64,000 nt of DNA from CAVTLG01 sp963735495 (GCA_963735495.1 CAVTLG010000010.1:1-64000); one strand, 5' to 3'; shown: positions 1 to 9,016, numbered from the stretch's first letter. Program-made: numbers and translations. The notes: a model not told the origin generated them from the letters alone.

Positions 1-195
1 GTTCTTAGTCTTAAAGGTTCGACGCTGGCACGACGCTTCCAGATGGCAACACTCCCCAGGCAAACGATTCCAGCTACAGTCGATGAGCAAGACAGTGGCG
101 TGACTCCCACGGAGAAAGCTGCGAATGCGCAGAAACGCCGCGAACGTCGCCAAAAAGCGGCTGAGGCGCGACGTAGAAGGGCCGGTCGCGCATAG
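1..195 (+). CDS. C-terminal end of an unknown protein (cut by window edge)
   Basis: An open frame runs in from the left edge and stops with TAG at 193-195. The last ~64 residues are visible. The tail is strongly basic (runs of K, R and A, ending RRRRAGRA), which fits a nucleic-acid-binding or disordered tail. I do not recognise the family. The next gene downstream is on the opposite strand and phage-tail-like, so a phage-derived origin is possible but not shown. Confidence 0.45.
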   Translation, partial: VLSLKGSTLARRFQMATLPRQTIPATVDEQDSGVTPTEKAANAQKRRERRQKAAEARRRRAGRA

Positions 196-315
196 TAGAT
201 GTGCAGATGTCGGACAAGCTTGACAATAGGGGAGCGGCGGATGCGATAAATCGGGTCCGTACTGTTCTCGGGCAATAAATTGCCGCATAGAGACTATAAG
301 CTGCATTTTCATTAT

Positions 316-2373
316 TTAGATACCTTCGAGGGTCAGTTGCAGTTCGGCGCTGGCCTGCTCGGCGTCATAGCGCGCGAGAAGGCGGCTGATACGGCAGGTC
401 GCGCTCTGTCCACTCCCAACAGGGGCGCTGCTGTCAGTGAGCGTGATGACGTCCAGCAGTTGCAGAGCGGGATTGAGCGGTAGCGTCACACTGTGCACTA
501 TTTGCGCACGTACCTCTTGCGCTAAAAGAAATGTCGCCTTCTGACTACATTGCGCAGTCGTTTGCAGCTTCGGATCGACGTGATGACGCAGGATTTCAAG
601 CGCACACAGGTGGAGATGCGCGGCATCAGTCGCTTCGGCAGTGGTTAAGGCTCCTACACCTCCACCTACCGGCGGCTTGCCACTGACGATGATGTGGTTG
701 GCCCGCAGTCCGTGATTGCCAAAGGTGATGGCTTCAATTTCAGGCTGATAGGTCCATATGGAGGGATCGCTGGCAGCCAACTCGCGAAATTGCATGACTT
801 CAGCCTGGTCCAAAAAGTAGCTGAGACCATAGGTGGCACACAGTTCGTCCAATGCGTGACGATAGGTCTGGCCGGCCTGCAAGGTGAAGGTGGCAATCAC
901 TTGCCCCATCTGCGTTGTCGAGGGTAGGACCACCGAGAAAAGACTGGCCCGCGCACAAATTTCAGTCACCAGGTACGCCAGGGTCTGGTTTGTGTAGCTA
1001 CACTGGTAGCGCGAGAGCTGGTCCAGGTTACGCGAGAGGTCCTGACCAAACAGCATGAGACGGTTTTCTGTTGGCGAACGCTCGAATTGGATCTGTTCGA
1101 GATGATAGGTGCCGACCGTCACTACGTCGTTGACAGTTGGTGGCGTGCCGGTTTTGTAGCCCTCGCTGAGAACGAGTGAGGCATTCAAGCCGATGGGCTG
1201 ATAGGTGCTGGCTAGCGTGACCAGGCTGTTGTAGAGACCTTGCGCATTATCGATAATGACCTCCAGACGCGCGGGCTTTCCAGCTTGCTCAAGACGCTGG
1301 TAGGATAAGATGGACCCTGAGACGTCAAGGTATTGCAGAGGGTTGGTCGATTGAAAAACTGTGGCGCTGAAGACGGTCGAGAGCGTGGCAAGGTAATAGC
1401 GCGCTCCAGCACTACCGCTATTGGGTACGGATAACTTGAAGGCGACGGCACCATAGACGCTGCTGAGATCCGGCACGAGTAGCCCGTTAGACCAGTGGAT
1501 AAGGTCAGCCGATTGCCTGAGGCGCGGATAGTTGTAAACGGCTCCGGTGAGTAAACCGGCATCCTCTTCGATACTGGTGAGCGTGTAGAGACCGTCAGCG
1601 AATGAGATACGCGGCGCAATACGTCCAATGGCGGTGTTGGTCGATGGCGCAACCTGTATACCAGTGGTCCACACATCGGCGGCTGGATCGTAGACACATG
1701 TGGCCAGACTATAACCGTCAGAATAAATAAGCGTATAGGTTGAACCTGACCAGACTGCGGCAACACCCTGCGCAAAGGCCAGCGTCGCTAGGGTCCAGGT
1801 GCGCAGCGCTGACCAGCTCCCGGATGCGTAAAAGGAGCAGCCGAGCGCGTCTCCGCCACTGACATCGTAGAGGAAGAAGACATCGTTGTTGCCAGCACTG
1901 GCAATCCCTCTGATCAGCGCTCCTGCGGGCGGTACGAGGACACTAACCGGCCCTGTCCAGGTGAGGCCGTTGTTGGTCGAGGTCCAGACCCACAGGTTGT
2001 TGCCGCCCGTGCCACGCTGCGCGAAGGCGGTGATGGTGCCAGCCGAGTTGGCAATGGCACAACCACCGTCCTGGTAGATGAGGCCCGCCGATCCCGGTAA
2101 TGCGGTCCAGGTTGACCATTGCGCGGCTTGCGTGGGATCAGTGATACGCTGTACGAGACAGCTAGAGGTGAAACCAGTACCCCCTCGCGTGACCTGGATA
2201 CGGACGATGCTGTTGTCAGCGGCAATACAGACGTCGTGCCAGGCGTCCGCTGTACCCGGCGTCTGGTAAGGACTGTAGTGGGCAACATGATCTTCAATGG
2301 TCAGGGTGAGCACCGGATGACGAGTGACGTTGTTGAGACTGCTGAGGAGCGCGCTGTCGAGTGTGCGAACCAT
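316..2373 (-). CDS. Phage-tail-like protein with sialidase/BNR-like N-terminal half
   Basis: About 685 aa. The N-terminal ~350 residues are rich in W, S, G and T with repeated blade-like segments (for example STNNGLTWTGP and SADLIHWSNG) that resemble BNR/Asp-box beta-propeller repeats. The C-terminal half resembles tail/baseplate proteins that mix beta-sandwich blocks, but I cannot name the family. I chose ATG at 2371-2373 because AAAGG lies just upstream on the minus strand; the frame is open to a TTG at 2427 without a good ribosome-binding site. No signal peptide is evident. A role in a tail-like particle or as a surface-binding protein is inference from composition. Confidence 0.55.
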   Translation of the reverse strand: MVRTLDSALLSSLNNVTRHPVLTLTIEDHVAHYSPYQTPGTADAWHDVCIAADNSIVRIQVTRGGTGFTSSCLVQRITDPTQAAQWSTWTALPGSAGLIYQDGGCAIANSAGTITAFAQRGTGGNNLWVWTSTNNGLTWTGPVSVLVPPAGALIRGIASAGNNDVFFLYDVSGGDALGCSFYASGSWSALRTWTLATLAFAQGVAAVWSGSTYTLIYSDGYSLATCVYDPAADVWTTGIQVAPSTNTAIGRIAPRISFADGLYTLTSIEEDAGLLTGAVYNYPRLRQSADLIHWSNGLLVPDLSSVYGAVAFKLSVPNSGSAGARYYLATLSTVFSATVFQSTNPLQYLDVSGSILSYQRLEQAGKPARLEVIIDNAQGLYNSLVTLASTYQPIGLNASLVLSEGYKTGTPPTVNDVVTVGTYHLEQIQFERSPTENRLMLFGQDLSRNLDQLSRYQCSYTNQTLAYLVTEICARASLFSVVLPSTTQMGQVIATFTLQAGQTYRHALDELCATYGLSYFLDQAEVMQFRELAASDPSIWTYQPEIEAITFGNHGLRANHIIVSGKPPVGGGVGALTTAEATDAAHLHLCALEILRHHVDPKLQTTAQCSQKATFLLAQEVRAQIVHSVTLPLNPALQLLDVITLTDSSAPVGSGQSATCRISRLLARYDAEQASAELQLTLEGI

Positions 2374-2568
2374 GTTTGGGACCTTTCGAGTTGTGTGGCG
2401 GATGATCAGATGGATGTTTAAGAACAACGGAGGTGAGGAATAATATTTACGAGTATTTCGTGGTACTCGTATTCTAGCTCAGAACCTCCGTAATCACAAG
2501 CGACAATCTTCGATGCAATGCGCGAAAATGTTGTCGTCTGGTCCTACAGGTCTTACAGGATTTCATTG

Positions 2569-2690
2569 CTAAATTTCATTCATATCAATGTTCTCGGTCA
2601 GCGAGATAAAATCGACGCCTCGACTTTTGAGGAGGTTAAGCGCCTCGTTTTGCTCCTGCATTGAGACCCGGATGTATCGGAGAAACTGCC
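2569..2690 (-). pseudogene. Remnant of a serine recombinase (resolvase/invertase) catalytic domain
   Basis: Minus-strand translation gives RYIRVSMQEQNEALN, which matches the N-terminal strand and catalytic-serine motif of small serine recombinases (Y-x-R-V-S-x-x-x-Q). It runs almost directly into GVDFISLTENID, which in intact proteins lies about 50 residues further on. The middle of the domain is therefore deleted and the frame stops at once. The matching C-terminal HTH of a similar resolvase appears as an isolated fragment at about 52.6-52.8 kb, but the two need not come from one gene. Confidence 0.6.
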
Positions 2691-2764
2691 AGAAGTCTTG
2701 ACACCCAACGAGAGTGAGTCTACAATGCATAACGAATGAACAAACTTTGTGAAAGTGAGAATTC

Positions 2765-3484
2765 ATGGGGATTGATGAGAAAGAACGCGAACGGGCCATC
2801 CTGGATGTGACGGCTGAACTGCTGCTTCGGCATGGGTACAACAAAGTGACGATGAGCGATGTGGCCGATGCGGTCGGCTTAAACCGCAGACTGGTCTATC
2901 TCTTGTTTCCTTCCAAGGATGCCTTGATAAAAGCCCTGCTGCTCCGGGAATTGAACAGCTATGCGGAAGTCTGGAATCGCTATCTCGAGAGTGATCCTTT
3001 GGGAGGCACGGTCGCCAGCGTCTATCGGGGTCTGCTCGCTACTCTCAAGCAGTTCCCCTTGATGGCTGCGATGTATACGCGGGATGCGCAGACGTTTGGC
3101 ACATATCTTTCCAGGCCAGGCAGTTTCTTCGCGAACTTTCCGCCTGATCCAGGTCCGACACAGGAGTATCTCCAGGCTATGCAAGAGATCGGAGTCGTTC
3201 GTCAGGACATCAACACGAGAGCCATGGTATTCATCCTGGATGCGCTGGTTCCTTCCATCCTGGCCGCCCTCTCTTCTCACAGATCAGCACCTCTCGATGA
3301 CTCTGACAGGCCGCCATCTTTTGATGAGTTAGTGGAAACGGTAGCCAGGCTCTGCGAGTGCCTGCTCACGCGCAATGCAGCGGGGGAGAACCTTGAAGCA
3401 GGGAAAGCCATGATGCGTCAGAAAATCGCAGAGGCGCAGGCACAGTTGACTCAGGCAGATGATACGGAAGGGAAAAACCAATGA
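2765..3484 (+). CDS. TetR/AcrR family transcriptional regulator
   Basis: A 239-aa protein with an N-terminal TetR-type helix-turn-helix: residues ~8-55 include AILDVTAELLLRHGYNKVTM and the recognition segment GLNRRLVYLLFPSKDAL. The rest is a helical ligand-binding and dimerisation region that I cannot assign to an inducer. Length is slightly above the family norm of ~200 aa because of a charged C-terminal tail. The ribosome-binding site upstream of ATG 2765 is weak (GAAAGTGAGA). No convincing target gene is adjacent in the same direction, so its regulon is unknown. Confidence 0.85.
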   Translation: MGIDEKERERAILDVTAELLLRHGYNKVTMSDVADAVGLNRRLVYLLFPSKDALIKALLLRELNSYAEVWNRYLESDPLGGTVASVYRGLLATLKQFPLMAAMYTRDAQTFGTYLSRPGSFFANFPPDPGPTQEYLQAMQEIGVVRQDINTRAMVFILDALVPSILAALSSHRSAPLDDSDRPPSFDELVETVARLCECLLTRNAAGENLEAGKAMMRQKIAEAQAQLTQADDTEGKNQ

Positions 3485-3551
3485 CACCTGAGGTAGACTT
3501 TATCCAATCGGTAGACAAAAAACGAAAGGCAGAGTAAGCTTCTCTCAAAAT

Positions 3552-4004
3552 TCATATCAAGGAAAAAGAAGAGATGCTGACACTGCCTAAAAAGATTACA
3601 ACGACTTCCTGGATGCCTATGGCCTGAGTGGCTGGAAGCGTTTGGTGTTCGACGGAGATCGGAGCGTGAGCGGGTTCCAGGAGGTTGCGCAGCGACATCA
3701 CGGTCTGACGCGTCTGCTCAAGTTCCCCCTCTAACCGACTCAGATGGGCTGCGATCAGGGCATTGTGTGTGTCGAGGTCCGGTGCAGCTAACACCGCCTT
3801 TACCTCATCAATAGGCATGGTGAGATCGCGGAAGCGCTGGATAATTTGTGCGGTGGGGATTTGTTCCACGCGATAGGAGCGATATCCTGTGTGTGGGTCT
3901 ACTTCGGCTGGTTCCAGTAGCCCAACCTGATGGTAGTAGCGCAGCGTTTTGATGCTCAGATGTGTGATCAGGGAAAAGTCGCCAATGCTCAGTGTCTTGC
4001 TCAT
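3552..4004 (-). CDS. MerR-family regulator, C-terminally truncated effector domain
   Basis: About 150 aa. Residues ~6-75 form the MerR winged HTH (IGDFSLITHLSIKTLRYYHQ, then the wing HTGYRSYRVEQ), followed by the coiled-coil dimerisation helix. After the start of a GyrI-like effector segment (LPATQAIGIQE) similarity ends in unrelated residues and a stop. Relatives with this effector domain are ~270 aa, so the ligand-binding half has been lost. ATG 4002-4004 has a good AGGAGA site. Its promoter, with a 19-bp spacer and a dyad, is intact at 4054-4084, so autoregulation is likely. Confidence 0.85.
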   Translation of the reverse strand: MSKTLSIGDFSLITHLSIKTLRYYHQVGLLEPAEVDPHTGYRSYRVEQIPTAQIIQRFRDLTMPIDEVKAVLAAPDLDTHNALIAAHLSRLEGELEQTRQTVMSLRNLLEPAHAPISVEHQTLPATQAIGIQEVVVIFLGSVSISSFSLI

Positions 4005-4053
4005 AGTGAAAGATTCTCCTGTAGGCTCGCATATGTTGTTGTTCCTGGAGAGG

Positions 4054-4084
4054 ATTATATACTCTCCACCGACGGGAGAGTCAA
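4054..4084 (-). promoter_or_regulatory. MerR-type promoter with 19-bp spacer and dyad operator
   Basis: On the minus strand a TTGACT -35 (4079-4084) and a TATAAT -10 (4054-4059) are separated by exactly 19 bp. A perfect 7-bp dyad, ACTCTCC and GGAGAGT with a 7-bp centre (4061-4081), fills the spacer. This over-long spacer with an internal operator is the hallmark of promoters activated by MerR-family regulators through DNA untwisting. It lies ~50 bp upstream of the MerR gene start. Confidence 0.8.
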
Positions 4085-4254
4085 TGTTCCTCTGGCCTCT
4101 TGACTCTTCCCTCACAGGATGCACGATACTTCCTTCAGTGCCTTCCACCTGGATGAGAGCAAGCGAAAAGAAGACAAACAGCAGCGAGATCGCCTAGACA
4201 TTCCCTGCTGCTATCGTATGGATGTATTAAACAGTAATGGAAAGGAAATCAAGA

Positions 4255-5271
4255 ATGAGCAAGGATTTCGAGCCAAAGTCCCGCATGACCAGGCGCAGCA
4301 TGCTGCATCACCTCGAGGTGACGAGTGTTTCAGCCGTCACGTTGGCTGGTGTGGCATATAAAGCATCGTCGGTGCTCACCCCAACGCCCGCGTACGCTGC
4401 GGAAGCGACACTAGTAGAGGGCATCGATGTTTCGCACGCCACACCTGATCTCGTGCGTCTCCTCACAGGATTCTTTGCGGCCAAGAGTGCGCATGATCCA
4501 GCCAGGACCATGTCCTACTTCTCTCAGCAAAAACTGACCTATATTGACGGCACGCTCGGTTTGAGCTTCTACACATGGCAAGACTTGAATGCGTTTTTCA
4601 CGAAAGTCATGCCCACATGGCCAGCCGCAGGACGGTCTTACCCGGTCAGGATTCTGGGTGACACCACGAGCGCATTGGTATTTTATACTGATACACCTGA
4701 ACTCTTCGGCCACGAGATTCGTACGATCAGTTCGGTCAACTTCGAGCAAGGGAAGATCGCTCGTTTGCTGGATTACTGGGATGGTTGTCACTTCGGCATC
4801 AATAATACAGCAAAACTGCGCGTCCCCGCAAATCAATTTCCACAGGACTTTAAGGAGTCTACGGTGGGCGAAACCGCATCACCGGCCATGCGCGCTGTTG
4901 TCACCAAACTTGCTCAGGCATTTGCCACAAACAACGCGACCGCTGCCGCGCAACTGTTTGCACCCGATGCGGTCTTCGAGGACATGACCTTGCATACCCA
5001 GGTCATCGGTCAGTTGGCCATCACCGGGTATCTGCAACGTGCCTTGCCACAGCTCCCTTATGGGTATCAATCATCTGTATGCCATGTGGTCGGCAGTGCC
5101 AGAGGAGGCGGTTATGAATGGACCTCATCTCTTGGAGCGGTTCCTCGTGGCACACTCGGATTGGAACTTAACCAAAACGGTCAGATCACCAGACTGACCT
5201 CAGTCTGGGATGGATCACTGCTCGACGACCCTGGGTTCAACCAACAGCTCTCACTGACCATTGAACACTAG
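4255..5271 (+). CDS. Secreted protein with two NTF2/SnoaL-like domains
   Basis: About 338 aa starting at ATG 4255 (GGAAAGGAAA just upstream). The N-terminus has a Tat-like or lipoprotein-like leader: twin arginine in MTRRSML, a short hydrophobic stretch, then a PAYAAEA cleavage-type sequence near residue 45. The mature part contains two repeats of the SnoaL-like layout (FFAAKSAHDPARTMSYFSQ then LAQAFATNNATAAAQLFAPD), each a cone-shaped alpha+beta fold common in polyketide cyclases and isomerases. The substrate is not visible. It is divergent from the neighbouring MerR gene and separate from the next gene. Confidence 0.7.
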   Translation: MSKDFEPKSRMTRRSMLHHLEVTSVSAVTLAGVAYKASSVLTPTPAYAAEATLVEGIDVSHATPDLVRLLTGFFAAKSAHDPARTMSYFSQQKLTYIDGTLGLSFYTWQDLNAFFTKVMPTWPAAGRSYPVRILGDTTSALVFYTDTPELFGHEIRTISSVNFEQGKIARLLDYWDGCHFGINNTAKLRVPANQFPQDFKESTVGETASPAMRAVVTKLAQAFATNNATAAAQLFAPDAVFEDMTLHTQVIGQLAITGYLQRALPQLPYGYQSSVCHVVGSARGGGYEWTSSLGAVPRGTLGLELNQNGQITRLTSVWDGSLLDDPGFNQQLSLTIEH

Positions 5272-5412
5272 TCTCTCTGTCACCACCCACGCTTCTTCGG
5301 TGGTGCTGCAAGAATGAAGGCACGATGGGAAACGCTTCTTTCTTTGGAGCAGAGCAGATGAGCATCATGTGAACTATTGTTGTTCCTGCGATGAGCAGGA
5401 ACAAAGGGAGGA

Positions 5413-5832
5413 ATGATGAACGATTATACGGCGTGGAATCGCCCAATTATCGAGGAATTTCATGCGAACGGAGGCAAGGTTGGTGGACCGTATGAAGGAG
5501 CGCCTCTGCTCCTGCTTACCACCACGGGCGCCAAGAGCGGCAAGCAGCGGATCAACCCGCTGGCATACCACACTGATGGGGAGCGCCTGGTCATCATCGC
5601 GTCCAAAGCCGGCGCGCCAACCCATCCTGATTGGTATCACAATATCGTCGCCCATCCCGATGTCACCGTTGAGGTCGGAACCGAAACCTTTGAGGCCAGA
5701 GCGACCGTTGTCGAAGGCGCGGAACGCGATGAGCTCTATGCCAACCGGGTAGCCATAATGCCCAATTTCGCCGAGTATCAGGCGCAGACCACACGCACCA
5801 TCCCAGTTGTCGTGCTGACACGCAAGGAGTAA
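5413..5832 (+). CDS. Nitroreductase/F420H2-dependent quinone-reductase (DDN) family protein
   Basis: 139 aa, the usual size for the deazaflavin-dependent nitroreductase family. Recognisable features are LLLLTTTGAKSGKQRINPL (phosphate-binding loop region), followed by HPDWYHNIVAHPDVTVEVG and the FEARATVV strand. The start is the ATG pair after GGGAGGA. Members bind reduced F420 or FMN and reduce quinones, nitro compounds or fatty acids. A strong hairpin follows at 5860-5888, so this is probably a single-gene unit. Confidence 0.88.
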   Translation: MMNDYTAWNRPIIEEFHANGGKVGGPYEGAPLLLLTTTGAKSGKQRINPLAYHTDGERLVIIASKAGAPTHPDWYHNIVAHPDVTVEVGTETFEARATVVEGAERDELYANRVAIMPNFAEYQAQTTRTIPVVVLTRKE

Positions 5833-5859
5833 AGAAAACTCGATTTGCCCGTTCATTTG

Positions 5860-5888
5860 CTCGCCTCTTTTCAGTGAAAAGAGGCGAG
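5860..5888 (+). terminator. Perfect 13-bp hairpin after the DDN-family gene
   Basis: Arms 5860-5872 and 5876-5888 pair perfectly around a 3-nt loop, 28 bp after the stop codon. The T tract is poor, so it may act as an RNA-stabilising or bidirectional terminator. Confidence 0.6.
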
Positions 5889-6009
5889 ATGAGACGAACC
5901 ATTTTGCCGTGATTACTTTAAAGAGGGCAATTTTGAGAGACTTAGGCTCGCTTTAGAGAGTAAGCGTCAACAACCGAGTAACTCGAAATATAACTCTGAC
6001 CTATCAATA

Positions 6010-6249
6010 TCCCAATGGGACGAATCTCCAGGCTCTAGAAGATCAACAGAAGTTCCCGAGACGGCCCAGAGTCTCAACAATCTGGCTTTTCTCTACTGGG
6101 CGCAGGGTAGATATAGCAAAGCGGAACCGCTGTTGAAACGAGCTTTAGCGATCTACAAGCAGCTGCTCGGGGCCAAACATCCAACCACTCAAACTATCCA
6201 AGCAAATTATAACATTCTGCTGGAAACCATTAGCACCCAGAGAGGCTGA
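6010..6249 (+). pseudogene. Tetratricopeptide-repeat (kinesin-light-chain-like) C-terminal remnant
   Basis: An open frame without a start codon encodes QSLNNLAFLYWAQGRYSKAE, then PLLKRALAIYKQLLGAKHP and stops with TGA at 6247-6249. This is the classic ~42-residue KLC-type TPR unit found at the C-terminus of NB-ARC/TPR proteins. A truncated TIR-NB-ARC gene that lacks such a tail lies 700 bp away but on the opposite strand, so an inversion or deletion is possible but unproven. Confidence 0.65.
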
Positions 6250-6419
6250 TTCTTCGATTCTCGAAATCGACCGTTTTCTGAGACACATGCTTCTGCTTTT
6301 CTAGGGCAACGCCGCGCTGCCTTCCCATGCACGAACCTTCCCCTTGACATTTCTCAAAACTCATCTCATAATCAAAATCTCAAAAGGTCAGGCGATTGAC
6401 GGGAGACCTGAGACAAATA

Positions 6420-6456
6420 GTGCTCAATCGTGTGAATTTTTCACACGACTGAGCAC
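6420..6456. repeat. 17-bp near-perfect inverted repeat (hairpin)
   Basis: Arms 6420-6436 and 6440-6456 match at 16 of 17 positions around a TTT loop. No T tract follows. It lies in the gene-free stretch 6250-6945, where I otherwise see only the inverted-repeat unit at 6551-6670. Confidence 0.5.
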
Positions 6457-6550
6457 CACGTTTGTGGAAATTCCACGCACTATCGCGATTAGCCCTTATC
6501 CAAGTATCCCATAAATAATTTGTACACGTGTATGTATTTCTGCTAAAATA

Positions 6551-6670
6551 CCAGTGTGTTGAAAAAGTCCAAATAATCTCATCGTTTTGTATTTTTCGAG
6601 CAAAATTTGGTATACAAGACAGTATTCTTGCAAGACATACGCGTATATTGATGACTTTTCAATGTGCTGA
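6551..6670. repeat. Possible MITE-like unit with imperfect terminal inverted repeats
   Basis: The left end AGTGTGTTGAAAAAGTCC and the reverse complement of the right end (CAGCACATTGAAAAGTCA) are similar over ~17 nt. The TGTTGAAAAAGTC core is reminiscent of IS5/IS1182-type ends. The 120-bp interior is AT-rich and non-coding. No target duplication was found. Confidence 0.3.
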
Positions 6671-6945
6671 TATCTGAGCAGACATGATATGGTACAGGGA
6701 GCGCCACTCCCCGCTAAAGATCAATGTTGCCAGCAGCCGCAAAGTCGGAACACCCTGCATACGTGCAGGAAGTGGGCACATTATATATCGGGAATAGCAC
6801 TCATATATGCTAAAATGTTATAATATACAGTTTTCATATAAAACTCATAGTATTCGAAAAAATCAAATTTACAGCTATTTTTGCCCGATCCGCGATATAC
6901 TCTAATATGTCCAGACAGAAAGAAGGACGTCTTCTGGCATTCACG

Positions 6946-7857
6946 TCAAGACTCGCTGTTGTGAGGAAGAAAATTTTTTAGTAGCAACAATTCGTCGGCG
7001 TTATCCAGAATGAGTAGCCAAGTGCGATGACCCTGTAACCAGTTTTTTACTGCTTGGACGAGGACGTCCTGTTCTCGAATCATTTCCTTTGGTAAATTGA
7101 GTTTGGTGGCAATCTGAAAATATGAAGTGTTTAATGTATCAATACTTTCGGCATGTGCCCACAGGACTACCTGGTAGTCCTGGGAATAGCGATAGGCATA
7201 TTCTATAGCAATCTGGGTCTTGCCAATGCCACCCAGACCACTGATTGCTTGCGCTTGAGAGAGTGTGGTTGCCCGACTCGCGTGCATCTGCTCATAGATC
7301 TGGGAGAGCAGTTTATCACGTCCGAGAAAAAATGGGTTGCGAGGATATGGAATCATCCAGATCGGAGGCAAAGACGAATGAGGAGTGCTTGCAGAGAGTA
7401 GCGCGAGGTCTTCGATCACGCGTCGTAGCCCTGCGGCGACCTGCGTCCAAGCTTCCTCTTTAGAAGTCCATCGGCTGATTGGTTTGCCATCGATTGGCAA
7501 GGCTTGTAAAGAGGCAAGGGGTAGTTGTTGCCAGTCGCAAGGGCGAACTATAATGGGAATCACTCGTACCTCATTGGCCTCGTATCGCTCCAATGCTCGC
7601 TTCATTTCGATATTGGAACAATAGTCAGAGGCAAGGAAGTCGGCACTGATCAATAGTATAATGACTGAGGCTGTCTCTAGATACTCATTGATCGTGTGTA
7701 CCCAATTGGAACCAGGAAGGATTTGCTGATCGTGCCAAAGAGAAATGAGTCCTTGCTGTTTGAGTATGCTTACATGAGTCTCAAGCTGCCTACGGTACTT
7801 ATCATCTTCAGGGGCATAGGAACAAAAGACCTTAACAGCTAAACTAGGCAGTACCAC
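6946..7857 (-). CDS. TIR-NB-ARC (STAND NTPase) protein, truncated after Walker B
   Basis: 303 aa. Residues ~8-145 are a TIR domain: VFCSYAPEDDKY, then LLISADFLASDYC-xx-E with the candidate NADase glutamate at E84. Residues ~175-303 start an NB-ARC module with a P-loop GLGGIGKT (207-214) and Walker B LLILDNADE (~284-291). It ends just after this. Full-length relatives continue with ARC, winged-helix and TPR repeats to 700-1000 aa. TIR-STAND proteins act as NAD-depleting, often antiphage, sensors; without the sensor part this copy is probably inactive or unregulated. The nearby TPR remnant (6010-6249) may be part of the lost tail. Confidence 0.8.
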   Translation of the reverse strand: MVLPSLAVKVFCSYAPEDDKYRRQLETHVSILKQQGLISLWHDQQILPGSNWVHTINEYLETASVIILLISADFLASDYCSNIEMKRALERYEANEVRVIPIIVRPCDWQQLPLASLQALPIDGKPISRWTSKEEAWTQVAAGLRRVIEDLALLSASTPHSSLPPIWMIPYPRNPFFLGRDKLLSQIYEQMHASRATTLSQAQAISGLGGIGKTQIAIEYAYRYSQDYQVVLWAHAESIDTLNTSYFQIATKLNLPKEMIREQDVLVQAVKNWLQGHRTWLLILDNADELLLLKNFLPHNSES

Positions 7858-8073
7858 AGATGCCCCCTTTCTTCAGTTCGAGTTCATTTCATCGAGTAAC
7901 CGTACTCTCCACTAACAGGATGAGTATAATAAGAGAAGATAAGCACTACAGATATTATCACCAATCACATGGTAATAGATATGAATAGCAGCTCTACATA
8001 CAGAAAGATATCTTTGTGATAGTACTAGCTTCTCCTATTTGTAAATGTTTTGATTCTATGGCGGCAAATCTTG

Positions 8074-8433
8074 CTAATTATTTGGTGTGCTATCAGTGTT
8101 CCCCTCCTTTCTCTCAACGAGAGAAAGAGCCTTGCGGGCTGGTCTAAAGGCATTCCCCTTGAGAAATCTGCCCACAACTGTGTTGAGATGATGGTCAATT
8201 TCCACTTCCCATTTTGTGCTCGCATTAATATTAATATCAGCCCAAAGGGTAATAAGCCTCTCTCGTTCCTCATGCCAAGAGCATTCACACCAGGCTATAA
8301 ACTGACGGAGATCGCTCAGATAGTTGCGCACTGTGATGGGGGAGAGATCTTCGAGCTGCTGAAGGACCTGCCTATACTGGTCCAGGGAGAGTTGACCGTC
8401 TTCTGAGATCTCTGATTGCGCTTCCCGTTTCAT
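8074..8433 (-). pseudogene. N-terminal fragment of a tyrosine recombinase
   Basis: The first ~55 residues contain LSLDQYRQVLQQ and LSPITVRNYLSDLRQFIAWCE, the SAM-like core-binding domain of phage-type integrases. Downstream the sequence loses similarity and no catalytic R, H-x-x-R or Y box follows on this strand. The remainder (PARKALSLVERKEG) looks like shifted integrase sequence. Decayed gene. Confidence 0.6.
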
Positions 8434-8485
8434 ATGCCGTTTCCTTTACCAGTATTAGCAGACATCTATTTCCGGTGCATGTTCT

Positions 8486-8510
8486 ATTCTAGACTTATTG
8501 AGTCTGTAAT
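8486..8510. promoter_or_regulatory. Dyad upstream of the Rrf2 gene, candidate operator
   Basis: AGACT-TATTG-AGTCT with symmetric ATT/AAT outer bases forms a dyad 16-40 bp before the Rrf2 start. Its right half AGTCTGTAAT is 9/10 identical to the half-site AGTCTCTAAT in the dyad at 9017-9050 upstream of the oxidoreductase, which suggests one regulator for both. Confidence 0.5.
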
Positions 8511-8525
8511 AGCAAGGAGAGAGGG

Positions 8526-8966
8526 ATGAAGTATTCACAAGCGACCAACTATGCGCTCCACACCATGTTATATTTTGTGGCTCTTCCACAGGGAAAAACG
8601 ATTGGGGTTCAGCAATTGGCGGAGCTTCAAGGACTTTCTCCAACCTATCTCTCCAAGATTTTGACCAAGCTCGTGAAGGCAGACTTGATTGAGTCTACTC
8701 CCGGTATACATGGAGGATATAGGTTAACGAGGAACAAAGCCGATCTTTCTTTTTTGGAGGTTATTCATGCCATTGAAGGGACTTCCTCATTGTTTCACGG
8801 TGGTGTCGGACTCCATCATGACACCTGCTTAATTGAGCATATCATGATGAATGCAGAACAACAGATGGAAGCTTACCTCAAAGAGCGCAAGTTGGTTGAA
8901 TTCGTTGACCAATTGGTTGAATTTCTTGAAAAGAATACCTCTTGGTTGAACACAGTGGACGCATAA
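8526..8966 (+). CDS. Rrf2-family winged-helix transcriptional regulator
   Basis: 146 aa with the Rrf2 signature: MKYSQATNYALHTMLYFV at the start, the recognition region LSPTYLSKILTKLVKADLI and the wing GIHGGYRLTR. It has a single cysteine (in DTCLIEH) rather than the Cys-x(5)-Cys-x(5)-Cys cluster of IscR/NsrR, so an Fe-S cluster is unlikely. The start follows AAGGAGAGAGG. A terminator-like hairpin follows at 8979-9009 and then an oxidoreductase-methyltransferase gene in the same direction with a related dyad upstream. Redox- or electrophile-responsive control of that gene is inference. Confidence 0.88.
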   Translation: MKYSQATNYALHTMLYFVALPQGKTIGVQQLAELQGLSPTYLSKILTKLVKADLIESTPGIHGGYRLTRNKADLSFLEVIHAIEGTSSLFHGGVGLHHDTCLIEHIMMNAEQQMEAYLKERKLVEFVDQLVEFLEKNTSWLNTVDA

Positions 8967-8978
8967 GGTATGCGAACG

Positions 8979-9009
8979 CACGCTGTCAAGGAGTAGGCGT
9001 GTTTTTTTT
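8979..9009 (+). terminator. Short GC hairpin with T8 tract after the Rrf2 gene
   Basis: CACGC (8979-8983) pairs with GCGTG (8997-9001), followed at once by eight T residues. It sits 13 nt after the stop codon. Confidence 0.6.
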
Positions 9010-9016
9010 ACCCCCT

